From a candidate division WOR-3 bacterium (GTDB lineage Bacteria; Hydrothermota; Hydrothermia; UBA1063): a stretch of DNA of 64,000 bases. The translations under genes and the position numbers were made by a program. The notes below the pieces were generated by a model. It worked only from the letters and a program-made list of their open reading frames with translations. It made no database searches and was not told the DNA's origin. The stretch spans positions 1,003,406 through 1,067,405 of the forward strand of contig JBDRYS010000001.1 of assembly GCA_039803545.1 (NCBI GenBank). The letters are read 5' to 3'. This document shows, one piece after another, positions 16,802 to 25,505 of this stretch; position 1 is the stretch's first letter, and the number at the start of each line of letters is the position of its first letter.

Positions 16802-18481
16802 TCATAATTCACCCAAACCTTCGTATGGATCACCTTTAGAACAGACCTTCAGAAAAATACTAAAGATCTTGGGATCGAAATGGGAAGGCCGTGTTTTCTT
16901 ATCACCAACGAGCAAAATTTTTAAAGCCGCTTCATGGGATAGCCCCTTTTTATAAGGCCTATCGCTTCTCAAAACATCGTATGTATTAACAACTTTAACG
17001 ACCCTTGCCGGGAAGGGAATCTCATCACCTTTAAGTCCAAAAGGATATCCTGTGCCGTCGTAATTTTCGTGGTGATAAACCGCAATCTCCCGAGCAATTT
17101 TTAACTCTGGATGGGACAGCAGCTTTTCTGCATAAATAGTGTGCTTCCTTACCAATTCTCTTTCTTCCTCAGTGAGTGGCCCACTTTTATTTAAAAGAGA
17201 AGCAGGAATAAAAATCTTACCAATATCATGCAAAATAGAAAACTCAACGATGGAGTTTTTATAATCTTCGTCGATTTCCATATTGTCAAGGATCAATTTC
17301 GTTAGATACCTTACCCTTTTCAGGTGTCCTACATCCTCAGGATCAAATCTTTCGGCAAGAATCGCTAATTTTTCAGAAAAGTTATAAAAAGCCCCTTTGA
17401 ACTTCTTTAACAAAACTTCATTCTCCTTGATTATTTCTTTTGTTCTCACAACATAGGTATGTAAAACCCTTATTAAGTCAAAAACTTCTTCCGTATAGAT
17501 TTTTTTCTCGATTTTTTTAGGATCCTCGAGATTCTTCACCATTTCAGTTAAATTGGTTAAAGTCGAACTCTCCTCTATTACCAACTTTTCAAAATACCTC
17601 GCCACCACACTAAGGGTGGTAATTAAAATCGCATAAACCAGCAAGTTAAACAAAAAGACAGAGAAAAGAGGGTAAAAATCAAGTCTTACAAACAATAAAC
17701 CCTGTAATTTGTTTGAACCTACGTAAAAATACATTGTTTCTTCGAGATCCCTGTAAAACGGGTGGCTTCTAAAGGTTCTCTCAGGATAAGGTGGAAAATA
17801 CTCTAAAAGAGGCTTTTTCCCGACACTGTAAATGCCGATATCCTTCATAAAAACCGATAGTTTTCTTAGCCGCTCAATACTTGCCTTATACACTGTAGGG
17901 TTTACATCCAAAGAAAGATCCAGATAATATTTTGAGTTTATCCTTGTGTATAAATAGGTTCGCATTTTGGCATCCCGGGAAGAAAAACTCACGGGCATGA
18001 AATAGGTGGCTCCCTTAATTAAATTCCTTACACTGTCCCATAAGGTACCAAATTCTTTCAAATCCAGATTTAGAAATTCTTTCTTTGTAGAATAGACAAC
18101 AACCCCATTGCTATCGATTACTGAAAGCTCAATGTTATTGTAAAAAGAGTCGGGTAAAGAATTCAAAAATTGGTTTTTCAATACAATAAGTACGTTGCTT
18201 ATGTTTTCGGGACTAACCCTCATCAGATCCTCAAAGATCTGTACATTAGATAGTATCAAGCTATCAAAATACTGCCTTCTTCCTTTAGACCCGGTATAAA
18301 TCTCATTAATGGTCTGATTTAAAATAAGTTCAACCCTTCCCGGAATCTTCCGCTCTATGTTAACCGCAAGACGGTTAATTCTATCTTCGGCATAGTACAG
18401 GTGCAGGACGCCAAAGGTAATTATAACGGGGATCAAAATCCCTCCGAGAACTATTGCTACCCTCTTCCTTATCGGCTTCAT
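16802..18481 (-). CDS. Membrane HD-GYP domain protein (probable c-di-GMP phosphodiesterase) 1
   Basis: HD-GYP proteins hydrolyse cyclic di-GMP or related dinucleotides. The 559-residue product has a membrane helix at about 8-28, a sensor region of about 230 residues outside the membrane, a second helix at about 265-292 and a C-terminal HD-GYP domain with HDIGKIFIP, HTIYAEKLL, HHENYDGTGYP and a following RPYKKGLSHEAAL block. All metal ligands of the signature are present. It is the third of three tandem paralogues and overlaps the gene upstream by four bases (ATGA). No GGDEF gene is in the window. Confidence 0.9.
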   Translation of the reverse strand: MKPIRKRVAIVLGGILIPVIITFGVLHLYYAEDRINRLAVNIERKIPGRVELILNQTINEIYTGSKGRRQYFDSLILSNVQIFEDLMRVSPENISNVLIVLKNQFLNSLPDSFYNNIELSVIDSNGVVVYSTKKEFLNLDLKEFGTLWDSVRNLIKGATYFMPVSFSSRDAKMRTYLYTRINSKYYLDLSLDVNPTVYKASIERLRKLSVFMKDIGIYSVGKKPLLEYFPPYPERTFRSHPFYRDLEETMYFYVGSNKLQGLLFVRLDFYPLFSVFLFNLLVYAILITTLSVVARYFEKLVIEESSTLTNLTEMVKNLEDPKKIEKKIYTEEVFDLIRVLHTYVVRTKEIIKENEVLLKKFKGAFYNFSEKLAILAERFDPEDVGHLKRVRYLTKLILDNMEIDEDYKNSIVEFSILHDIGKIFIPASLLNKSGPLTEEERELVRKHTIYAEKLLSHPELKIAREIAVYHHENYDGTGYPFGLKGDEIPFPARVVKVVNTYDVLRSDRPYKKGLSHEAALKILLVGDKKTRPSHFDPKIFSIFLKVCSKGDPYEGLGEL

Positions 18482-20163
18482 TTCTCCCCGTAAAGTTTTT
18501 GATGATCGATCTTTTCAATCTCTTCAATAAATATTGCCAATAATTGAGGATCAAAATCGGCTGGTTTAGTTCTATCATCACCTTCCGTCATTATTTTGAG
18601 AGCTTTAGAGTGGGAATACGCCTTTTTGTATGGTCTTTCACTCCTTAATGCATCATAAACATCAACAATTCTCACAATTCTTCCAGGTAAAGGGATCTCT
18701 TCACCTTTGAGCCCGAAGGGGTAACCACTACCATCGTAGTTTTCGTGATGATACAGGCAAATTTCCTTAGCTACCCGAAACTCATCATCCGAAAAGAGAT
18801 TTGCGCCCAGAATAGTATGTTTCTTCACCAACTCCCATTCCTCGGAATTTAGCTCCCTTTGCATTTTCAGGATATCAAGGGGAATGTAGATTTTCCCGAT
18901 ATCATGTAGAACTGAGTAATTAATTATTTCATCTGCGTAATCCCTGTCAATTCTGAGTCTATTTACAATTATGCTTGTTAAATATTTTACCCTCATCAAA
19001 TGCTCGCCTGTCATGTGTTCATAACTTTCTGCAACCACCGCCAATTTTTCAGCAAAATCAAAAAAGGCCTCTTTCGTTCTAGTTATAAGACTTACGGACC
19101 TAATTTCCTCTTCTTTCAACCTATCCACCAGAGAATTCAGTGTAAGAGTGACATCATGAATCTCTTTTAACTTAAAACCTTTGATTTCACCTCTTGGAAG
19201 CTCAGATGAATCAACGGTAGAAATCCAACTTTGAATTTTACTTAAATCCTTCTTCACAATCGAATATTCATTCAACGCAACACCGTAAGTTAAAAGGAAC
19301 ACTACAAGGAAAATGATCACGCCCAGTAAAAAAATGGAATACATTTCGAAAAAATTTAATCGAAGCAGCACATTCAGCTTTTCTGACCAGGCACCAAAGG
19401 CAGGTATGGATAGAGTAGCTTTCAAATCGCGCTTATAAAACTCCCACCATTTCAAAGGGGTCAACAAGGATGAATCAACGGAAAGTAAGGAAACTCCCTC
19501 GGCATTAAGAATCTTTATCGATTGGATAAAAACAGAAAGGTCTTTGATTCTTTTAATCTGGGGGAGATAAAGACCGGGGTTCAATATAAAAGCGGCACCG
19601 ATAATGTCACCTTTACTTAACCTTTTGAAAACAAAGGTTCTTCCAACACCTAAATTCCCAACAAAAGTAAAGGGATACAAACACGTTCCTCTTTCATCCA
19701 GTTCCATCTTTAAAGCAGACAAAAATTCACGGTCCTTTAGAAAAGTTGAGATTCCAGAGTCTGGTTCAGTTACCCACTTAATATTGCCCTCTTGATCAAA
19801 TACATAAAAAGCAACGTCAGTGAAAGGTGTATCCTTTAATAGGATCCTCGTTTTCTCTTTAACCAATTGCCCATCGACCGTCTCGTAACCCTTAGCATTA
19901 ATGATAGCCCGATCAAACTCGATCTGTCCTTCGAGTAAGATTCTTTCAATAGTTTTTCTTTCCAAAAATACTTCCTCCGAAATTGAAGAAACCAAAGAAT
20001 TGATAACTGCCTCGACCCTTGGCTTGATTTCCTTAGACACACGAGAAGAAATATTTGTGATGTTTTTCCACGAATAAAAACAAGACAAAGAGGCTGAAAT
20101 GAGTAATACAGGGAAAATAATGCCAAAAAACAATAGACGATAATAATACTTAATCGGCTTCAA
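18478..20163 (-). CDS. Membrane HD-GYP domain protein 2
   Basis: The 561-residue product is a paralogue of its neighbours: helix at about 8-28, extracytoplasmic sensor region, second helix at about 270-295, linker, then HD-GYP with HDIGKIYIP, HTILGANLF, HHENYDGSGYP and RPYKKAYSHSKAL. The start is a TTG with GGAG five bases upstream; it begins LKPIKYYYRLLFFG, matching MKPIRKRVAIVLGG of the next gene. The sensor regions of the three paralogues differ far more than the HD-GYP parts, so they probably sense different signals and feed the same nucleotide pool. Confidence 0.9.
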   Translation of the reverse strand: MKPIKYYYRLLFFGIIFPVLLISASLSCFYSWKNITNISSRVSKEIKPRVEAVINSLVSSISEEVFLERKTIERILLEGQIEFDRAIINAKGYETVDGQLVKEKTRILLKDTPFTDVAFYVFDQEGNIKWVTEPDSGISTFLKDREFLSALKMELDERGTCLYPFTFVGNLGVGRTFVFKRLSKGDIIGAAFILNPGLYLPQIKRIKDLSVFIQSIKILNAEGVSLLSVDSSLLTPLKWWEFYKRDLKATLSIPAFGAWSEKLNVLLRLNFFEMYSIFLLGVIIFLVVFLLTYGVALNEYSIVKKDLSKIQSWISTVDSSELPRGEIKGFKLKEIHDVTLTLNSLVDRLKEEEIRSVSLITRTKEAFFDFAEKLAVVAESYEHMTGEHLMRVKYLTSIIVNRLRIDRDYADEIINYSVLHDIGKIYIPLDILKMQRELNSEEWELVKKHTILGANLFSDDEFRVAKEICLYHHENYDGSGYPFGLKGEEIPLPGRIVRIVDVYDALRSERPYKKAYSHSKALKIMTEGDDRTKPADFDPQLLAIFIEEIEKIDHQKLYGEK

Positions 20164-20300
20164 TCGGGCTCCACAGTAATTTTATAGAAATATTTGCGTA
20201 AACTCCAGTGAGCGGGAATAACCTTGTTGATCTTTAAGAAAATAAACGTTTTTTCAACCTCACAACAATACGCTAAAGGAGGTAAAAACCAAGAGAAAAT

Positions 20301-21818
20301 TTAAAATATCGATGATAAATCAGCTTTTTCCAGGGCTTCGAGAAATTTCTTGAGCAAAACGGGATCAAAATGTTCCGGCTTCGTTCTATTATCACCATGA
20401 AGAAGAATCTTTACCACCTCCTCGTGAGAAAGCGGCTTCTTATAAGGTCTTTCACTCCTTAGGGCTTCGTAGACATCGACAACTTTTATGATTCTTCCTG
20501 TAATGGGTATTGCCTCTCCAGAAAGCCCAAAGGGATAACCCGTCCCATCGTAGTTCTCATGATGATATAGGGCAATTTCAAGGGCAATTTTAAATCTTGG
20601 ATGGGTGAGAAGGCGTTTCGCAAAAATTGTATGCTGTTTCATCAATTCCCATTCCTGTGGGTCAAGGGGTCCTGGCTTGGTAAGGATATTAAGCGGAATG
20701 AAGATTTTACCAACATCATGAAGAACGGAATAGTTTATAATCTCTTCTTTCAAACCCTCTGGCATTTCCAAATTCTCTACCAGCAACCGGGTCAAAAATT
20801 TCACCCTCTGCAAATGTTTCCCTGTCTCCGTATCGTAACCTTCGGCTGCAAGGGCAAGCTTCTCAGCAAAATCAAAGAAAGCTTCCTTCAGTTCTTTTAC
20901 GTACGCCTGATTCTTCGTTAGCTCACTACTTATTCCCAGAGCAGCCTCCTTTAAGGTAGATAACAATCCCCTCACCTCGACCGTGCGAGAGATATCGGCA
21001 TCGAAATTGATTGACTTATATTTCCTAAAATCCTCTAAAGCCTCTTTTATGTATCCTGTCTCCCTCTTTACCCATTTGGATAAATGAAGAGAGGCTAAGG
21101 CCGTCACAAAAAAGAGAAAAACAAACATTGTGAGATTAAAAATCAATATTTTGAAAAGGCTGTAGAAATTGAGTCTCGCATAAACCAGCAGTTTTTGCTC
21201 ATAAGGAGGAAAATCTTCAATAGCAATCTCCCCTACTAAGTCTCTTTTATATGGGTGAAATTTCAAAAGTTTCTTAGGATATGGAGGAAAGTCTGAAAGG
21301 ATGGGTAGGTGTGCAACATTATAAACTCCTATATTTTCCAGAAAAATCGAAAGTCCCTTTAATTTCCTCAAATTCTCAACGAAATCTCTATCATTAAGCA
21401 GGAGTCCGATTTCGAGGATGTCTCCGTTGGGTAGCCTCCTATAGGCATAAACCCGCATTTTTCCAGTCATTACTTCAATACCCATTCTATGAAGCACCAG
21501 GCCTTTTTCAAGGGCTACATTCAAACTCTTCCAGAAATCTTCAAATTTTGACAAATCAAGCCCCAAATCCTCTTTGTAATCCGTCCAGATTATTTTCCCA
21601 CTTTTACTTATTATGTAATAGTTAATATCCTCAAAAAGCTCGGAAGGGAACCTTTTCCTGTATTTTTCGATGACCCCTTCGAAATTTATCTGTGGATAAG
21701 ATTTACCGGCAATCACTTCTTTCTCTACCTGCGCATAGAGCTCATTTAGCATTCTAATTATGTCTTTCTCGTAATAGCTCGTAGCCTTTCTAATACCACT
21801 AACGGATTCGGTGACCAA
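20301..21818 (-). CDS. HD-GYP domain protein 3, 5'-truncated frame
   Basis: This frame (505 residues from a TTG at 21818) encodes the sensor region, one helix (about 205-230) and an intact HD-GYP domain with HDVGKIFIP, HTIFAKRLL, HHENYDGTGYP and RPYKKPLSHEEVV. Unlike its two paralogues it lacks the N-terminal helix. That helix is encoded in the same frame just upstream (21876-22007) but is cut off by a TAA at 21873-21875. No Shine-Dalgarno sequence precedes the TTG, so restart there is not well supported. Without the helix the sensor region could not reach the outside of the membrane. The gene is a recent pseudogene, a readthrough gene, or carries a sequence error. Confidence 0.7.
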   Translation of the reverse strand: MVTESVSGIRKATSYYEKDIIRMLNELYAQVEKEVIAGKSYPQINFEGVIEKYRKRFPSELFEDINYYIISKSGKIIWTDYKEDLGLDLSKFEDFWKSLNVALEKGLVLHRMGIEVMTGKMRVYAYRRLPNGDILEIGLLLNDRDFVENLRKLKGLSIFLENIGVYNVAHLPILSDFPPYPKKLLKFHPYKRDLVGEIAIEDFPPYEQKLLVYARLNFYSLFKILIFNLTMFVFLFFVTALASLHLSKWVKRETGYIKEALEDFRKYKSINFDADISRTVEVRGLLSTLKEAALGISSELTKNQAYVKELKEAFFDFAEKLALAAEGYDTETGKHLQRVKFLTRLLVENLEMPEGLKEEIINYSVLHDVGKIFIPLNILTKPGPLDPQEWELMKQHTIFAKRLLTHPRFKIALEIALYHHENYDGTGYPFGLSGEAIPITGRIIKVVDVYEALRSERPYKKPLSHEEVVKILLHGDNRTKPEHFDPVLLKKFLEALEKADLSSIF

Positions 21819-21872
21819 AACATCTGCTCTTCTATTGATACCGTTAAAGACAAGGTCACCAATTTTTCTATA

Positions 21873-22007
21873 TTAAACAATAGAGTAGGTAAAGCTCAGA
21901 AGAGCTGCAATAATGGTCGCAGGGAGTATTACTCGGAAAAGAATGGCCCTAAGGTGATAATCGATGGGTTGCGCTTTTCTACTTAAATATTCTGGTAAAA
22001 AGCGCAT
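21873..22007 (-). pseudogene. N-terminal fragment of HD-GYP protein 3, ending at an in-frame TAA
   Basis: From the ATG at 22007 the frame reads 44 codons: a basic start (MRFLPEYLSRKAQP) then the membrane helix FRVILPATIIAALLSFTYSI, then TAA at 21873-21875. The next codons in the same frame continue YRKIGDLVFNGINRRADV into the 505-residue HD-GYP frame. With the stop read through, the whole protein would be about 568 residues, close to the 559 and 561 of its paralogues. No base is missing; a single substitution would restore the gene. Confidence 0.75.
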
Positions 22008-22016
22008 GCTTAAAAT

Positions 22017-22045
22017 ATTATATACCGATCGCTGCTTTCAAACAA
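22017..22045 (-). promoter_or_regulatory. Promoter of the third HD-GYP gene
   Basis: On the minus strand TTGTTT (22040-22045) and consensus TATAAT (22017-22022) are 17 bases apart. The -10 box ends nine bases before the ATG at 22007, so the leader would be only two or three bases with no Shine-Dalgarno sequence. A preserved promoter and start suggest that the gene still begins at 22007. Confidence 0.6.
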
Positions 22046-22174
22046 ATTTTAGATTTGGAGGCTCTCTTGGAACCGTGTAAGAACACTTCACTTTGTCTTT
22101 TTAAGGCTTTTCGCCCTGAACATCGGAAAATTAGGATAACTTCTTTTTAATGCCCAAGATGCCAGACTAAAGAA

Positions 22175-22951
22175 TTATCTCTTTCTTTTATCCACTTCTA
22201 AGCATGCAAAGGCGTTGTGGTTGTGAATACTCTCATAGCTCTTTACATTAATCTTATACCATAAAATCCTTGGGTCTTTGTTGAGTTTTATAGCCACCTC
22301 CCTCGCCACATCTTCAACAAAGCGGGGAGTATCATAAGCCCTTTCAGTAACATGCTTCTCATCGACCCTCTTTAACAGGGCAAATAGAGGCGATGAAGCG
22401 GAACTCTCAGCGATTTCCACAAGTTCTTCGATCCATACAAGTTTTAAAGTCCGTACCTGAATCTGAACCTCTGCCCTCTGGTTATGGGCTCCTCTCTCGG
22501 ATATCTCCTTAGAGCACGGGCACAGTGTATGAACAGGCACATTAACCTCAAGTACAAAATCGAACTCGGTTCCCTTTGATGCAATAAACTTACACAAATA
22601 ATTCATGTAAGATTCCAGCCTTGAGACTGGTGCTTTCTTCTTTATAAAATAAGGAAATTCCAGCTCAAGATAAGCCTTTTCAGCTTTTAGCACCTTCTTA
22701 AGCTCATCGAGAATATTTTCGATATTCTGTAAAGTGATGTTGTTGGAATGTTTATTCAAGACCTCAACAAACCTGGACATGTGAGTGCCTCTAAAGTTGT
22801 GAGGTAATTCCACAGCCAATTTGACCCTTGCAGTAGTGTGCTGGAGTACATTCGCCCTATCCATTACCCTTATCGGATAGAGTAGATCCTCTATACCCAC
22901 CTTATCTATTGGGATTTTCCTTGGATCGTATTGATTCTGAACATCCTTCAT
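22175..22951 (-). CDS. folE2: GTP cyclohydrolase FolE2 (type IB)
   Basis: FolE2 turns GTP into 7,8-dihydroneopterin triphosphate for folate or queuosine synthesis and works with metals other than zinc. The 258-residue product has the family landmarks: NQYDPRKIPIDKVG, the metal-site cysteine in HTLCPCSKEISERGAHNQR, and the C-terminal ESIHNHNAFA block. Length is normal. It follows archease with a two-base gap and no Shine-Dalgarno sequence, so translation is probably coupled. It is the last gene of a ten-gene operon that starts at phoH. Confidence 0.93.
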   Translation of the reverse strand: MKDVQNQYDPRKIPIDKVGIEDLLYPIRVMDRANVLQHTTARVKLAVELPHNFRGTHMSRFVEVLNKHSNNITLQNIENILDELKKVLKAEKAYLELEFPYFIKKKAPVSRLESYMNYLCKFIASKGTEFDFVLEVNVPVHTLCPCSKEISERGAHNQRAEVQIQVRTLKLVWIEELVEIAESSASSPLFALLKRVDEKHVTERAYDTPRFVEDVAREVAIKLNKDPRILWYKINVKSYESIHNHNAFACLEVDKRKR

Positions 22952-22953
22952 TT

Positions 22954-23364
22954 TTAAACGTCGCAGATGAGGTTGGTTTCAAAACCTTCCGGTGTTTTCC
23001 TTATCTCTAAATTATGGTAAGTAACACTTTTGATTTCCTTCTTTAAACGGTGCCTTTCAGGATCGTAGTCTTCGTAGAAAAGTTTTGCATTAATAGAAGT
23101 ATCCTCAATCTTTAGCTCACAATCAGTGAAAATCTTACCTTCCACGATGGTTCTGAAAATGACTTCACTTAGAAAATCAACCAGCAAATCTTCTAAGGTC
23201 TCCGCCTTATCGGTGTACAAAAGTTCCTTTTGTTCGCCTTTCTCTTTAATCTCCACCATCGCATTCATTATTGCCTCAAAACCACTTTTAAATAATTCCT
23301 CTAAGCTCTTCCCATATATTCTCACCCCAAAATCCGCTGTATGGTCAAGGATCTCATAAGGCAT
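22954..23364 (-). CDS. Archease
   Basis: Archease is a small chaperone that helps the RNA ligase RtcB form its guanylate intermediate and turn over. The 136-residue product starts YEILDHTADFGVRIYGKSL, with the conserved His-Thr-Ala-Asp, and ends with the typical acidic and beta-rich half (KSVTYHNLEIRKTPEGFETNLICDV, in two parts). GGAG precedes the ATG. No rtcB gene is visible, so the partner lies outside the window. It sits between a DUF5683-like gene and folE2. Confidence 0.9.
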   Translation of the reverse strand: MPYEILDHTADFGVRIYGKSLEELFKSGFEAIMNAMVEIKEKGEQKELLYTDKAETLEDLLVDFLSEVIFRTIVEGKIFTDCELKIEDTSINAKLFYEDYDPERHRLKKEIKSVTYHNLEIRKTPEGFETNLICDV

Positions 23365-23367
23365 AGT

Positions 23368-23745
23368 TCATCTCCATCTTATATTAAAAATAATGCCCAT
23401 ATTTTTGGGTAAAAATGCCAGCTCTATTTTACTTTTAAAATTAAAGAGGTGAGCGTCTACATAGGCATCAGCCATTGAATATAACCATGTTCCAAGAAAG
23501 TAAAACCCATAGGAAAGACCCTCATTAAATTTTTGCAAATCCCCGGATTTTTTGTATTCTACATAGTTTGAAACTGCCTTAAAACCGGTAAAAATTTCTA
23601 CAGAACCAATTACAACGCCTTTTAGGTATTTTTCATTGTAAAACTGCCCACCCGCTGGCAAAAAAGCCGACATAAGAACCGCTTTGGAGGGATTTTTTCC
23701 CTGAGTTTCAACGAGCAAAAACAAAAAACAGATGAGGAATTTCAT
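23368..23745 (-). CDS. DUF5683-like small membrane protein
   Basis: The 125-residue product has a short signal or helix at the N-terminus and the pattern LPAGGQFYNEKYLKG near residue 31, followed by a hydrophobic segment IGSVEIFTGF and FYFLGTWLYSMADAYVDAH. This matches DUF5683, a family common in FCB bacteria, with a Pro-Gly-Gln-Tyr turn and an Asp-Ala-Tyr-Val-Asp motif. The function of the family is unknown. It overlaps the glycosyltransferase gene upstream by four bases (ATGA). Confidence 0.65.
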   Translation of the reverse strand: MKFLICFLFLLVETQGKNPSKAVLMSAFLPAGGQFYNEKYLKGVVIGSVEIFTGFKAVSNYVEYKKSGDLQKFNEGLSYGFYFLGTWLYSMADAYVDAHLFNFKSKIELAFLPKNMGIIFNIRWR

Positions 23746-24482
23746 TGCTTCCCGAAAATTCTTTTCACCCCTTTTAGAATCCTTTTCAATCTCAAGTATA
23801 AGACCAGGAAAAAGGCCTCTTTAATTATTCGCTTTGACATTTTTGAGGTACCTGCTCTTCTCTCTATGAAAATTATCGGCACTTCCTTTATTTTGAAACC
23901 CTTCTCATATGCATAGTAATTCATTTCAATCTGAAAGGCGTAGCCATCGGAATGGATCTTAGAAAGGTCAATACTCTCAAGTACTTTTTTCCTAAAACAC
24001 TTGAAACCCGCTGTTAAATCCCTAACCGGCACGCCCGTTACGATGCGGGCATACAGATTTGCAAAATAGGACAGAATCAACCTCTTGAGAGGCCAGTTAA
24101 CCACACTTATCCCGTTAGTGTATCGTGATCCGATTACTAAATCTGCCTCCTTAGAAGCTTCAATGAGCCTTGGCAGATCCTCAGGATTATGGGAAAAATC
24201 AGCATCCATTTCCACAATCAAATCGTAACCTTTCTCAAGGGCATACTTAAAGCCTTCTACATAGGCAGTTCCGAGGCCAAGCTTCGCTGGCCTTGCCAGC
24301 AAATTTATCCTGTTCCCATACTTTTCCATTAAAAGTCTAACTTCTTCCTGAGTCCCGTCGGGTGAGTTGTCATCTACGACAAGAACATCTATATTCTCCC
24401 CCTTAGAAAGAACGATAGGAACGATATCTCTTATGTTTTCTCTCTCGTTATAAGTTGGAATAATTACAAGAACTTTTTCCAT
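23742..24482 (-). CDS. Polyprenol-phosphate mannose synthase-like GT2 enzyme
   Basis: The 246-residue product is a DPM1-type family 2 glycosyltransferase, which moves a hexose from a nucleotide sugar to a polyprenyl phosphate. It shows VIIPTYNERENI, the DDNSPDGT nucleotide pocket, the metal-binding DADFSHNPEDLP and the GSRYTNG and AGTSKMS blocks typical of the group. It has no C-terminal membrane domain, like the soluble human DPM1. It lies between rfaE1 and a DUF5683-like gene in the phoH operon. The sugar cannot be read from sequence; glucose is an alternative to mannose. Confidence 0.88.
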   Translation of the reverse strand: MEKVLVIIPTYNERENIRDIVPIVLSKGENIDVLVVDDNSPDGTQEEVRLLMEKYGNRINLLARPAKLGLGTAYVEGFKYALEKGYDLIVEMDADFSHNPEDLPRLIEASKEADLVIGSRYTNGISVVNWPLKRLILSYFANLYARIVTGVPVRDLTAGFKCFRKKVLESIDLSKIHSDGYAFQIEMNYYAYEKGFKIKEVPIIFIERRAGTSKMSKRIIKEAFFLVLYLRLKRILKGVKRIFGKQ

Positions 24483-24499
24483 AGATTTAGAATAAAGCC

Positions 24500-25504
24500 T
24501 TAGACCTGTTTCTTCAATGAAATTACCTGTGATAATAATCTATTCCAGTGATTTTTCACCTCAGAAATTAACTCATCGAGAGTCACAGGTTGGGCACCGA
24601 GTTTCGTAATCTCAATTCCTGCTCCGATTGTTGCCAGTAAAGAGGCTTCTAAAAGGGAAAGCCCCGCACACATACCGAGAGCAAGAAGGGAAATTACAGT
24701 GTCACCTGCACCCGTTACATCAAAGACATTTCTGTGAAGGGAAGGTATGTGATATAACCCTTCATCATTGGTTATATACATCCCATCCTCACCCTTTGTA
24801 ACTACCAAATTTTTTAGATTCAACCTCTTCCTGAAGTTCTCCACGATGATTCCGAAATTTCCGCGAATTTTCCTTAGTCCTGTAGCCTTTTTAAATTCTT
24901 CAAAATTAGGCTTGACCAAAAATGCATTTTTCATAGAGCTGTAATGTTCAAATTTGGGGTCAATAAAAACGGGAACAGGTGAAGAAGTTATCACGGTTCT
25001 ATAAATAAAACCGTCTAAAAATCCCTTGTTGTAATCCTCAATGATTACAAAATCGACATCCCGCAAATATTTTAGTAAATCTGAAAGGATTTTTTTTCTG
25101 ATCTTTCCCCCTTTGTCATTCAAATCTTCCCTGTCAAGCCTCAAAAGCTGCTGGCCCTTAGCCACGATTCTGTTCTTTACTATGGTCTTTTTACCCCTCA
25201 CAACTTTCACCATGGATGTGTCGATTCCTTGACTTTCCATTAAATCCAAGAGGAGTTTACCCTCATAATCCTCTCCAACAAGACCTGCAACCTTAACCTC
25301 TGCTCCGAGAACCCTCAAATTATTTGCTACATTAGCTGCACCACCAACTCTGTACTCATCGTAATCGACCCTTACCACAGGAACGGGGGCCTCTGGCGAA
25401 ATTCGCTCAACGGTACCGAAGGAATAGACATCCAGCATCAAATCTCCGACCACGATGGCTTTCAGTTTCTTGAAACGATCAATTGTTTCCAGTACCTTTT
25501 CCAT
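24500..25504 (-). CDS. rfaE1: D-glycero-beta-D-manno-heptose-7-phosphate kinase (RfaE domain I)
   Basis: This PfkB-family kinase phosphorylates heptose 7-phosphate at C1 in the ADP-heptose pathway for LPS core. The 334-residue product shows VVGDLMLDVYSFGTVERISPE, the sugar-binding VGGAANVANNLRVLGAEV, and the catalytic VFDVTGAGDTVIS. The RfaE-specific ERISPEAPVPVV is intact. The nucleotidyltransferase half of HldE is absent, so the second activity would be a separate gene outside the window. It lies 17 bases before the GT2 gene and one base after the CNNM-like gene. Confidence 0.9.
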   Translation of the reverse strand: MEKVLETIDRFKKLKAIVVGDLMLDVYSFGTVERISPEAPVPVVRVDYDEYRVGGAANVANNLRVLGAEVKVAGLVGEDYEGKLLLDLMESQGIDTSMVKVVRGKKTIVKNRIVAKGQQLLRLDREDLNDKGGKIRKKILSDLLKYLRDVDFVIIEDYNKGFLDGFIYRTVITSSPVPVFIDPKFEHYSSMKNAFLVKPNFEEFKKATGLRKIRGNFGIIVENFRKRLNLKNLVVTKGEDGMYITNDEGLYHIPSLHRNVFDVTGAGDTVISLLALGMCAGLSLLEASLLATIGAGIEITKLGAQPVTLDELISEVKNHWNRLLSQVISLKKQV

Positions 25505-25505
25505 T

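Noticed and set aside
22075..22130. Hairpin GGGC-GAAAA-GCC as terminator of the folE2 operon
   Set aside because: The stem is short with a G-T pair and has no T tract on the minus strand.
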